The notes below the pieces were generated by a model that was not told where the DNA came from, ran no database searches, and was given only the letters and a program-made list of their open reading frames with translations. 9,208 nt of DNA, taken from the NCBI GenBank assembly GCA_028694565.1, contig JAQVKR010000072.1, forward strand, positions 1 through 9,208, written 5' to 3'. This DNA is from Gammaproteobacteria bacterium. GTDB lineage: Bacteria > Pseudomonadota > Gammaproteobacteria > DSM-26407. Numbering within the stretch: the stretch's first letter is position 1; the number at the start of each line of letters is the position of its first letter. This document shows positions 1 through 6,778 of the stretch, one piece after another. The position numbers were made by a program, and so were the translations under genes.

Positions 1-572
1 GCCACGAGGTCGTGGATGAAGGCGCTGATGTCCACCGCGGGGCCGGGAGCGGCCGGCCGCGGCCGGCCGGGCGCCGCCGGCTCCCGGCCCAGCAGCCGGG
101 CGAGGGTGTCCGCATCGGCCTCGGCCGCGGGGGCGGCGCCCGGGGCCGGCGCCGGCGCGGTCGGCGCCACCCCGCCGCCCCGGTGCCGGAACTCGGCGGC
201 CGCGGCCTCGAACCGGGCCGGGTCCCGCAGCCTCTCGCGCAGCTCCGCCAGGGCGCGGAGCTGCGCCAGCTCCCGCACCAGGGACTCCGGGCGAAAGGCC
301 TCCAGGGAGCGGAAGCGCAGGGTCTCCACGGGTCCGCCCTCCGCCAGCGGCAGCCGCAGCTCCGGCGCGAAGCGCTCCTGCACCGACTCCAGGGTATCCA
401 GGTCCACCGCCACCGCCGGCCGCCCCCCGAGGCCGCCCTGGAGGCCGCGGTTGGCCCGGCCGCTGAAATCCCCCAGCACCAGGATGCGCAGGGAACCGCC
501 GCCGCGGCGGCGCACCGCCGGCTCCGCCTCCGGGCGGGTGAAGCCGACCTCGAACTCGATCCTTCCCGGCAT
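1..572 (-). CDS. T6SS contractile sheath protein, TssB-like N-terminus, partial (3' end off window)
   Basis: Reading the minus strand from the ATG at 572-570 gives an open frame of 190 codons to the window edge. Residues about 26-37 read SLRILVLGDFSG, the beta-strand and loop typical of the TssB/VipA sheath subunit. An acidic VDLDTLESVQERFAPEL stretch follows, then LRFRSLEAFRPESLVRELAQL, matching the TssB pattern of an FxSLEDFxPexvv helix and a Leu/Arg-rich helix. Residues about 125-180 are a Pro/Ala/Gly linker, after which DISAFIHDLVA resembles the start of a TssC-type part. The sheath polymerises around the Hcp tube in the cytoplasm and contracts to drive the spike. The start is supported by a purine-rich Shine-Dalgarno (GGAGG, complement of 581-585) 8 bases upstream and by the family-like opening MPGRIEFEVGF. 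A stand-alone TssB is normally about 160-180 residues, so an open frame past 190 suggests fusion to TssC. That part is inference because the gene is cut. Confidence 0.8.
   Translation of the reverse strand, partial: MPGRIEFEVGFTRPEAEPAVRRRGGGSLRILVLGDFSGRANRGLQGGLGGRPAVAVDLDTLESVQERFAPELRLPLAEGGPVETLRFRSLEAFRPESLVRELAQLRALAELRERLRDPARFEAAAAEFRHRGGGVAPTAPAPAPGAAPAAEADADTLARLLGREPAAPGRPRPAAPGPAVDISAFIHDLV
51..68. repeat. perfect 18-base palindrome inside the sheath gene linker
   Basis: GGCCGGCCGCGGCCGGCC reads the same on both strands. It lies in the Pro/Arg/Ala-rich linker of the minus-strand sheath gene and is probably a by-product of GC-rich Pro/Ala/Arg codons rather than a binding site. 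Confidence 0.5.
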
Positions 573-613
573 GGCCCTCCCCTCCGCTGGCCCGACACCT
601 GAATGGGCCGGAA

Positions 614-657
614 CGGCGGGAGACCCGCCGCCGATCCGGCTCCGCGTCCGCCGCGGA
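614..657. other. two adjacent perfect hairpins in the divergent region
   Basis: CGGCGGG-AGA-CCCGCCG (614-630) forms a 7-bp stem with a 3-base loop. TCCGCG-TCCGC-CGCGGA (641-657) forms a 6-bp stem with a 5-base loop. Neither is followed by a T run in either direction, so they are not obvious intrinsic terminators. They would lie in the 5' leader of the sheath-gene transcript if its promoter is in the AT pocket near 680. They could be structured leader elements or chance in GC-rich DNA. Confidence 0.4.
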
Positions 658-690
658 CAGTGCCGCGGCCGAATTGATCTTAAAGTTAGC

Positions 691-741
691 ACTCCCGGGG
701 ACGGTGGGCCGCACCGGGGCGCCGCGCTTGAAACTCCCGGG
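691..741. repeat. direct repeat ACTCCCGGG, 42 bases apart
   Basis: The 9-mer ACTCCCGGG occurs at 691-699 and 733-741. The spacing of 42 bases start to start is close to four helical turns, which puts both copies on the same DNA face. The second copy is part of the 10-base palindrome CTCCCGGGAG (734-743), inside the spacer of the candidate vgrG promoter. The arrangement suits an operator, but no regulator is identified. Confidence 0.35.
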
Positions 742-758
742 AGGATATCAACTACAAT
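728..758 (+). promoter_or_regulatory. candidate sigma70-type promoter of vgrG
   Basis: TTGAAA (728-733) and TACAAT (753-758) resemble -35 and -10 hexamers (each 5 of 6 consensus bases). The 19-base spacer is longer than the usual 17. Transcription would start near 765, leaving a short leader that contains the vgrG ribosome binding site. The promoter sits in the only AT-rich stretch directly before the gene. It is predicted by eye. Confidence 0.4.
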
Positions 759-774
759 CGGAAGAACTGCTGTC

Positions 775-780
775 AGGAGG
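775..780 (+). promoter_or_regulatory. strong ribosome binding site of vgrG, fixes the start
   Basis: AGGAGG lies 7 bases before the ATG at 788, a full-consensus Shine-Dalgarno at ideal spacing. It rules out the in-frame TTG at 674, whose extra 38 codons would overlap the promoter and do not resemble VgrG. Confidence 0.85.
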
Positions 781-787
781 ATTCACC

Positions 788-3022
788 ATGGCGGTGACAC
801 AGAGCGACAGGACCGTCGAGATCACCACCCCCCTCGGGGCGGACGTGCTGGTGCTGCGCAGCATGAGCGGCACCGAGCGGCTCGGACGGCTGTTCGAGTA
901 CGAGCTGGAGCTGCTCGGCGAGAACCACGACATCGCCCTGGGGGACCTCCTCGGCCAGAACGTCTCCATCCGCCTGGCCGGCCTCCACGAGGAGGGCGAG
1001 CGCTGGTTCAACGGCTTCGTCACCCGCTTCACCTACCTCGGCAGCCACGGCCGCTACGCCCTCTACCGGGCCAGCCTGCGCCCCTGGCTGTGGTTCCTCA
1101 CCCGCTCCGCCGACTGCCGCATCTTCCAGGAGATGAACGTCCCGGACATCGTCAAGCAGGTGTTCCGCGACCGCGGCTTCACCGATTTCGACGAGCGCCT
1201 CAGCGGCAGCTACGCCGCCTGGGAGTACTGCGTGCAGTACCGGGAGACGGACTTCAACTTCGTCTGCCGGCTGCTGGAGCAGGAGGGCATCTACTTCCAC
1301 TTCCGCCACGAGGAGGGCCGCCACACCCTGGTGCTGGCCGACGCCTACAGCGCCCACGAGCCGGCCGCCGGCTACGGCGAGGTGCCCTACTACCCGCCCG
1401 ACCCCTCGGCCCGGCGCGAGCGCGACAACGTCAGCCGCTGGAGCCTCTCCGGGCAGGTCCAGCCCGGCGCCTACGCGCTCAACGACTACGACTTCGAGGT
1501 GCCCACCAAGAACCTGCGCGCCGCCCGCTCCAACCCCGGCGACGGCGCCCACGCCGACTACGAGATCTACGACTACCCGGGCGAGTACACCGAGAGCGGC
1601 GACGGCGATCACTACGTGCGCACCCGCATCGAGGAGCTCCACGCCCAGCACCAGTGGCGGCGCGGCGAGGGCGACGCCCTGGGGCTGGCCTGCGGCGCCC
1701 TGTTCACCCTCGCCAACTTCCCCCGCGAGGACCAGAACATCGAGTACCTCCTCGTCGGCACCGCCCTGACGCTGCAGAGCGACGCCTTCGAGTCCTCGTC
1801 CACGGCGGCCGGCGGCGCGGGGGTGACCGGGGCCAGCATCGCCTTCACCGCCACCGACGCCCAGGTCCCCTTCCGCCCCCCGCGGCTGACCCCCAAGCCG
1901 GTGGTGCAGGGCCCCCAGACGGCGGTGGTGGTGGGCCAGTCGGGCGAGGAGATCTGGACCGACGAGTACGGCCGGGTGAAGGTGCAGTTCCACTGGGACC
2001 GCCAGGGGGAGCGGGACGAGAACAGCTCCTGCTGGGTGCGGGTGGCCCAGGTGTGGGCCGGCGACAACTGGGGGGCGATGCACATCCCGCGCATCGGCCA
2101 GGAGGTGATCGTCTCCTTCCTGGAGGGCGACCCCGATCAGCCCATCGTCACCGGGCGGGTCTACAACGGCGACAACATGCCGCCCTACGCGCTGCCGGAG
2201 AACCAGACCCAGAGCGGCATCAGGAGCCGCAGCACCAAGGGCGGCAACGTGGACAACTGCAACGAGATCCGCTTCGAGGACAAGATGGGCGAGGAGGATC
2301 TGCTCATCCACGCCGAGAAGAACCAGACCATCGAGGTGGAGAACGACGAGAGCCACTGGGTCGGCAACGACCGCACCAAGAACGTGGACAACGACGAGAC
2401 CACCGAGATCGGCAACAACCGCACCGAGACGGTGGGCAGCGACGAAACCATCACCATCGGCAACAACCGCACCGAGTCGGTCGGCGTCAACGAGGACATC
2501 ACCATCGGCGCCAACCGCACCGAGTCGGTCGGCGCGAACGAGGACATCACCATCGGCGCCAACCGCAACACCACTGTGGGCGCGAACGACACCACCACCA
2601 TCGGCGCCAACCGCACCGAGAACGTGGGCGCCAGCATGACGCAGAACGTCGGCGCGAGCCTGACCCAGACCGTGGGCGCCTCCTGGACCATGACCGCGGG
2701 CGGCCCGGTGCTGATCAACGCCCCGGCGGGGCTCACCATCGTCTCCCCGGGAGGCAACCGGACCATCGACAACATCTTCGACAAGATCGGCGGCACCCTG
2801 TCCCAGAAGTTCGGGACCCAGAGCACCGTGTGCGCCTCCAGCTACAACGCCACCGGCGTGGCCATCGGCCAGACCGCCGAGAAGATCGAAACCACCGGCC
2901 AGGCATTCTGCGCCACGGCGACCAACATGGAGACCAAGGGCATCAACATGTCCTATGTCGGCCTGACCTGCGACAAGGTGTCATTCGAGATCGAGACGGT
3001 CGACGCCAAGGTGATCGCCTAG
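788..3022 (+). CDS. vgrG: VgrG / TssI T6SS spike protein
   Basis: The 744-residue product forms the trimeric needle at the tip of the T6SS tube, related to phage T4 gp27-gp5. The first ~370 residues are the gp27-like base (LFEYELELLGENHDI near the start, then CVQYRETDFNFVCRLLEQEG). Residues about 371-470 are the gp5-like OB-fold with family hallmarks DEYGRVKVQFHWDR (392-405) and PRIGQEVIVSFLEGDPDQP, ending in VTGRVYN. Next come the LPENQTQSGIRSRSTKGG segment and a beta-helix of 16-residue repeats (about 524-619). A ~106-residue tail (about 639-744) contains three cysteines and no toxin domain I recognise. The gene starts the plus-strand cassette and lies 22 bases before the adaptor gene, so it is probably co-transcribed. 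The family call is very secure. Whether the tail binds the PAAR-like tip or cargo is inference. Confidence 0.97.
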   Translation: MAVTQSDRTVEITTPLGADVLVLRSMSGTERLGRLFEYELELLGENHDIALGDLLGQNVSIRLAGLHEEGERWFNGFVTRFTYLGSHGRYALYRASLRPWLWFLTRSADCRIFQEMNVPDIVKQVFRDRGFTDFDERLSGSYAAWEYCVQYRETDFNFVCRLLEQEGIYFHFRHEEGRHTLVLADAYSAHEPAAGYGEVPYYPPDPSARRERDNVSRWSLSGQVQPGAYALNDYDFEVPTKNLRAARSNPGDGAHADYEIYDYPGEYTESGDGDHYVRTRIEELHAQHQWRRGEGDALGLACGALFTLANFPREDQNIEYLLVGTALTLQSDAFESSSTAAGGAGVTGASIAFTATDAQVPFRPPRLTPKPVVQGPQTAVVVGQSGEEIWTDEYGRVKVQFHWDRQGERDENSSCWVRVAQVWAGDNWGAMHIPRIGQEVIVSFLEGDPDQPIVTGRVYNGDNMPPYALPENQTQSGIRSRSTKGGNVDNCNEIRFEDKMGEEDLLIHAEKNQTIEVENDESHWVGNDRTKNVDNDETTEIGNNRTETVGSDETITIGNNRTESVGVNEDITIGANRTESVGANEDITIGANRNTTVGANDTTTIGANRTENVGASMTQNVGASLTQTVGASWTMTAGGPVLINAPAGLTIVSPGGNRTIDNIFDKIGGTLSQKFGTQSTVCASSYNATGVAIGQTAEKIETTGQAFCATATNMETKGINMSYVGLTCDKVSFEIETVDAKVIA
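2357..2644 (+). repeat. six 48-base tandem repeats encoding the VgrG beta-helix
   Basis: Repeat units start at 2357, 2405, 2453, 2501, 2549 and 2597. Each encodes 16 residues of the form (T)IGxNRTExVGxNExx, i.e. two 8-residue strands with a Val/Ile-Gly step. The units at 2453 and 2501 are nearly identical in DNA. This matches the gp5-like triple-stranded beta-helix of VgrG, and unit number sets the spike length. More degenerate 8-residue steps (VGASxTQx) continue to about 2690. Confidence 0.85.
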
Positions 3023-3044
3023 CGCGCCGTTCACGACAGCCTCG

Positions 3045-5702
3045 ATGAAAACCATCAAACCCGGCGCACTGAGCCTCCTGACCCGGACCATCGAGCACCG
3101 CGGGCGCTGCATCTTCGTGGTCTCCCCCCTGCTGTTCGTCTCCCTCACCGGCGAGGTGCGGCTCAGGAGCGAGGCAGCCCTGTGGAAGTTCGCCGCCGCG
3201 CAGCTGGGCAAGGACGCCGCCATCGACGCCGGCCAGCCCAAGGCGGTGCCGGAGTTCCTGGTCCACGCCCAGGCCTTCGCGCCCGGCGGCAAGCCCGGCC
3301 CGGCGTGCGCGGTGCGCGCCCGCGTCGCCGGTCGGGAGAAGACCCTGTTCGCCTTCGGCGACCGCTACTGGGAGGGGCGCAGGGCCAGCGAGCCGGTCCC
3401 GTTCACCCGCATGCCCATCGACTGGACGCGCGCCTACGGCGGGCCCGGATTCGCGCCCAACCCGGCGGGGCGGGGAATCCCCGCCAAGGGCGAGACGCCC
3501 GTCCCGCTGCCCAACATCGAATACCCCGACGCCCGCCTCACGCGCCCGGACCAGCCGGGGCGCCCGGCCGGGTTCGGCCCGCGGGAGGTCACCCACCCCG
3601 AGCGCGCGGCCCTGGCCGGAACCTACGACGACGCCTGGCTCAAGACCGATTTTCCCGGGCTCGCGCGGGATCTCGACTGGCGGCACTTCAACATCGCGCC
3701 GCCCGATCAGTGGCTCGAGGGCGCGCTGACCGGGAGCGAGGAGTGGGAATTCGAGAACCTGCACCCGGACCAGCGCCTGCTGCGCGGCCGGCTGCCCGGC
3801 TTCGCCACGCGCTGCTTCGTCAGGCACACGCTCCCCGACGGGGAGCGGTTCGTCGAGATCGCGACCCGGCTCGACACCGTCTGGTTCTTTCCCGAACAGG
3901 AGTGCGCGATCCTGGTGGGCCGCGGCCTCATGGAGGTCGCGGAGGACGACGCCGCCGACATCAGCCTCCTGGTCGCCGCCGTCGAGTGGGCGGACGCGCG
4001 CCGCGGCGAGGATCACTACGCGGAGGCGGTGCGCCGCCGGCTGGACCCCGAGACCGGCCACTACTACCTGCTGCAGGAGGACGACCTGCTGACCGAGGGC
4101 ATCGGGCAGCGCTACGGGGTGGAGCGGCTCGCCGGCGGGCCGATCGAGTCGCCGACCCTGCTCGGCGAGAACCTGCGCAAGCGCCAGGCCGCCGAGATCG
4201 AGGCGGCGCGCGCCAAGGTGGCGGAGCACGGGCTCGATCCGGACGAGGGCCACGCCCCCGCGCCGCCGCAGCCGGTCGCCGCGCCGCCGCGGAAGCTGGA
4301 GGAGCTGCCCGCCTTCCTGGACGCGATGAAGCGCCAGGGCGAGGAGCTCCGGGCCGAGAACGAGGCCCGGGATGCCCGGCTGGAGGCCGACCGGCGCGCC
4401 GCCGCCGCCCGCGCCGGAGTCGACTACGCCATCATCGAGGCGGAGATGAGCGCGAAGCCCAAGGGACCGCCGACCTTCAGCGCCGACGCCGAACTGGCGA
4501 CCCTGCGCAGGCTGCGCTCGACGCTGAAGGCCCAGCAGGGCTCGGCGCAGGAGATCGATCTCTACCTCGAGGATCCCGCCTTCCGCCAGCGGCTGGCGGA
4601 CGCCGAGCGCCAGGGGCGCGAGAGCTACCAGCGCACCGCCCACCGGCAGGCGGCGGCGGACCCGATGGACCCCAGGCGGGCGGAGTGGGTGCGGCAGTGG
4701 GCGCTGGAGCGCCTCCGGAGCGGCGCCTCGTTCGCCGGCATCGATCTCACCGGCGCCGACCTGTCCGGACTCGACCTTCAGGGCGCGGACTTCTCCGGCG
4801 CCTTCCTGGAAGGGGCGAACCTCGGCGGCTGCCGGCTGGAGGGCGCGGATTTCAGCCAGGCCGTGCTGGCCCGGGCCGACCTGACCGACGCCGCGCTGAC
4901 CGGAGCCCGGCTCCCCGGCGCCAACCTGGGCGGCGCCCTCTGCACCCGCGCCCGGTTCGACGAGGCGCGGCTCGACGGCGCCATCCTGAGCGGCGCCCGC
5001 CTGGAGCGGTCGTCCTTTGTCCGCGCGAGCCTGACCCGGGCCGACCTGGGCGGGGGCGCGCTGTTCGGCGAGACCGACTGGTCCGACGCCGACGCCCAGG
5101 ACCTCAACTTCATCGATCTCTCCCTGGAGGGACTGATCCTGCGCGGCGCCCATCTCGAGCGCGGCGTGTTCGTGCGCTGCAGCTTCGAGGGGGTCGACTT
5201 CTCCGGCGCGCACCTGGCCCGGGCGGTGTTCGTCAAGCCGCGGGGGGCCGGGGCCCTGTTCCGCGGCGCGGACTTCGCCGGCGTGGCCTTCGTCGGCGGC
5301 GGCGCGCTCCCGGGGGCCGACTTCAGCGGCGCGCGCATCGCGACCACCCTGTTCCGCCCGTCGGACCTCACCGGCGCGCGCTTCGATCGGGCCACCCTCA
5401 GGGAGGCGGATCTCTCCGAATGCCGGCTGCGGGGCGCCTCCTTCATCATGGCGACCGCCACCGACTCCCGCTTCGTGAAGGCCGATCTCGCCCAGGCGCG
5501 GTTCACCTCCGCCAACCTGATGAACTCGACCCTGCAGAAGGCCCGCCTGGAGGGCGCCGATTTCCGCCATGCCAACCTCTACGGGGTGGATCTCGCCCGC
5601 GTGTGGGTGGACGGCGCCACCGATTTCACCCGGGCGCTGACCCACCGGGCGCGCACCTGGCCCCGGCGCCCGCGCGCCACCACCGGGGGCGGCGCGCCAT
5701 GA
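3045..5702 (+). CDS. DUF2169 T6SS adaptor fused to pentapeptide-repeat domain
   Basis: The 885-residue protein opens with MKTIKPGALSLLTRTIE, the usual DUF2169 start, which supports this ATG although no clear Shine-Dalgarno precedes it. DUF2169 fills about residues 1-350 and includes the hallmark PFTRMPIDWTRAYGGPGF (119-136). Residues about 370-550 are Ala/Glu/Arg-rich and look helical. From about 560 to 870 there are pentapeptide repeats (GADLSGLDLQGADFSGAFLE and onward), forming a right-handed quadrilateral beta-helix. The protein ends in a basic, Pro/Arg/Gly-rich tail. In Agrobacterium tumefaciens a DUF2169 protein encoded beside vgrG is needed to deliver a DNase effector, so an adaptor role loading cargo on VgrG in the cytoplasm is likely. 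The gene follows vgrG by 22 bases and overlaps the next gene by ATGA. The pentapeptide helix may be a scaffold or cargo; its role is unknown. Confidence 0.92.
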   Translation: MKTIKPGALSLLTRTIEHRGRCIFVVSPLLFVSLTGEVRLRSEAALWKFAAAQLGKDAAIDAGQPKAVPEFLVHAQAFAPGGKPGPACAVRARVAGREKTLFAFGDRYWEGRRASEPVPFTRMPIDWTRAYGGPGFAPNPAGRGIPAKGETPVPLPNIEYPDARLTRPDQPGRPAGFGPREVTHPERAALAGTYDDAWLKTDFPGLARDLDWRHFNIAPPDQWLEGALTGSEEWEFENLHPDQRLLRGRLPGFATRCFVRHTLPDGERFVEIATRLDTVWFFPEQECAILVGRGLMEVAEDDAADISLLVAAVEWADARRGEDHYAEAVRRRLDPETGHYYLLQEDDLLTEGIGQRYGVERLAGGPIESPTLLGENLRKRQAAEIEAARAKVAEHGLDPDEGHAPAPPQPVAAPPRKLEELPAFLDAMKRQGEELRAENEARDARLEADRRAAAARAGVDYAIIEAEMSAKPKGPPTFSADAELATLRRLRSTLKAQQGSAQEIDLYLEDPAFRQRLADAERQGRESYQRTAHRQAAADPMDPRRAEWVRQWALERLRSGASFAGIDLTGADLSGLDLQGADFSGAFLEGANLGGCRLEGADFSQAVLARADLTDAALTGARLPGANLGGALCTRARFDEARLDGAILSGARLERSSFVRASLTRADLGGGALFGETDWSDADAQDLNFIDLSLEGLILRGAHLERGVFVRCSFEGVDFSGAHLARAVFVKPRGAGALFRGADFAGVAFVGGGALPGADFSGARIATTLFRPSDLTGARFDRATLREADLSECRLRGASFIMATATDSRFVKADLAQARFTSANLMNSTLQKARLEGADFRHANLYGVDLARVWVDGATDFTRALTHRARTWPRRPRATTGGGAP

Positions 5703-6760
5703 CCCGCGACGAGCTGATCGCATGGGTGCAGTCCGGCCACGAGGCGGCCGGGGTCGACGCCCGCGGCCTGAATCTCGCCGGCGCGAATCTGGCCGGGGCC
5801 ATCTTCCGCTCGGTGGACTTCACCGGCGCCGACCTGGGCGGGGCGGACCTGCGCCAGTCGGTGTTCCTGGACTGCCGCTTCGACCAGAGCCGCTGGCCGG
5901 AGACGGTCACGGCGCTGGCCTCCTTCTCCCGCTGCCGCTTCCACCGCGCCGCCCTGCAGCGGGCGCAGCTGGGCCGGACCAATTTCGCCGAATGCCACTT
6001 CTCCAGCTGCGATTTCTCCGCCGCCGACCTCTCGCTGGCGACCTTCGCGCGCTGCGCCATGGACACCGTGGCGTTCGTCCAGGTCCGCAACGACCGGACG
6101 ACTTTCGCCGAGTGCGAGCTCGGGCCGCTGGATTTCCGCAACACCGTGCTGGATCGGACGATCTTCGTGAAGGCCGACCTGCGCCAGGCGCGCCTGGCCG
6201 GGGCCACGCTGCAGAACGTGGTGGCCATGAAGGCGGTGCTCGGCGGGCAGTCCTTCGCCGGCATGGACCTGACGCTGACCCAGTTCATCGATGCCGACGT
6301 GCGCGAGTGCGATTTCAGCGGCGCCACCCTGCGCCAGTGCAACTTCCAGGGCGCCCAGGGGGCCGGCGCCAGCTTCGCCCGGGCCCGGGCCGAGAACGCC
6401 ATCTTCTGCAATGCCGACCTCACCCGGGCGGATTTCCGGGAAGCCCGGCTGGCCCAGGCGGTCTTCGCCGACGCCAACCTGGAGCAGGCCCGCTTCGGCG
6501 GCGCCGACATGCGGCAATGCATCCTGCACCGCGCCCGCTGCGCCCGGGCGGAGTTCCGCAACGCGGGCCTGGGCGAGGCCGACCTGACCCACGCCGACCT
6601 CACGGCCGCCGATTTCAGCGGCGCCTCGATGCACCGCACGCGCCTGCACGGCGTGCTCGACCGGGACGCGCGCTTCACCGACCGGGGCCGCGCCCTGGAG
6701 AGCGATCCCGAGCTCCTCGAAGCCGAGCGCTGGAAGCCGGTCGAGGTCAAGATCCCGTAA
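5699..6760 (+). CDS. pentapeptide-repeat protein, Cys-rich, T6SS-associated
   Basis: The 353-residue product is pentapeptide repeats from about residue 18 to 325. It begins MTRDELIAWVQSGHEAAG, a short helical cap, followed by LNLAGANLAGAIF and onward, and ends in a non-repeat tail (LLEAERWKPVEVKIP). There is no signal peptide or membrane segment, so it is cytosolic before any secretion. The start is set by the ATGA overlap with the adaptor gene, implying translational coupling. The repeats are unusual for their cysteines: about 11, mostly in the inward-facing position before the central Phe/Leu (DCRF, RCRF, ECHF, SCDF, ECDF, QCNF). It shares the stretch FVKADLxQAR with the adaptor's repeat domain, which may reflect duplication. 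Proteins of this kind commonly sit between DUF2169 and DUF3540 genes in T6SS cassettes. Their function is not established. DNA-mimic (Qnr/MfpA-like) activity is possible but unsupported here. Confidence 0.9.
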   Translation: MTRDELIAWVQSGHEAAGVDARGLNLAGANLAGAIFRSVDFTGADLGGADLRQSVFLDCRFDQSRWPETVTALASFSRCRFHRAALQRAQLGRTNFAECHFSSCDFSAADLSLATFARCAMDTVAFVQVRNDRTTFAECELGPLDFRNTVLDRTIFVKADLRQARLAGATLQNVVAMKAVLGGQSFAGMDLTLTQFIDADVRECDFSGATLRQCNFQGAQGAGASFARARAENAIFCNADLTRADFREARLAQAVFADANLEQARFGGADMRQCILHRARCARAEFRNAGLGEADLTHADLTAADFSGASMHRTRLHGVLDRDARFTDRGRALESDPELLEAERWKPVEVKIP

Positions 6761-6778
6761 CCTTCGGAGACCCACGTC

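Larger units (their letters stand above)
573..787. promoter_or_regulatory. divergent intergenic region between sheath gene and vgrG
   Basis: This 215-base gap separates the minus-strand sheath gene from the plus-strand vgrG cassette, so it should carry promoters for both directions. It holds two AT-richer pockets (about 671-690 and 745-770) in an otherwise GC-rich stretch, two perfect hairpins (614-630 and 641-657), and a 9-base element, ACTCCCGGG, repeated 42 bases apart. No small gene is apparent. I saw no convincing sigma54 site (GG-N10-GC with good flanks), which some T6SS operons use. A minus-strand promoter was not resolved; a possible -10-like TTTAAGAT on that strand (complement of about 677-684) has no good -35. 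Confidence 0.6.

Noticed and set aside
674..787. Longer VgrG starting from the TTG at 674
   Set aside because: The ATG at 788 has a perfect AGGAGG at 7 bases and the usual VgrG N-terminus. The extra residues are not VgrG-like and would cover the promoter.
773..2356. A 527-codon antisense frame within vgrG
   Set aside because: It is a shadow of the vgrG codon pattern. The product is rich in Val/Leu/Gly/Ala with no domain, and the plus-strand VgrG is unambiguous.
2357..2644. CRISPR-like array, because of regular 48-base spacing
   Set aside because: The units are contiguous, in frame with vgrG, have no unique spacers and encode the expected beta-helix.
16..3048. A 1010-codon plus-strand frame covering the sheath gene, intergenic region and vgrG
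   Set aside because: It runs antisense to the sheath gene and out of frame with vgrG. The protein is Arg/Pro-rich noise caused by high GC.
3182..5698. Upstream extension of the second pentapeptide gene through the whole adaptor gene
   Set aside because: The frame is open only because of GC bias. Recognisable pentapeptide sequence begins after the ATG at 5699, which overlaps the previous stop as ATGA.
2943..5723. A 926-codon open frame on the minus strand opposite the DUF2169-pentapeptide gene
   Set aside because: GC-biased codons on the plus strand leave few stops in this antisense frame. Its product is low-complexity Gly/Ala/Arg/Val with no family resemblance, while the plus strand encodes a clear DUF2169 protein.
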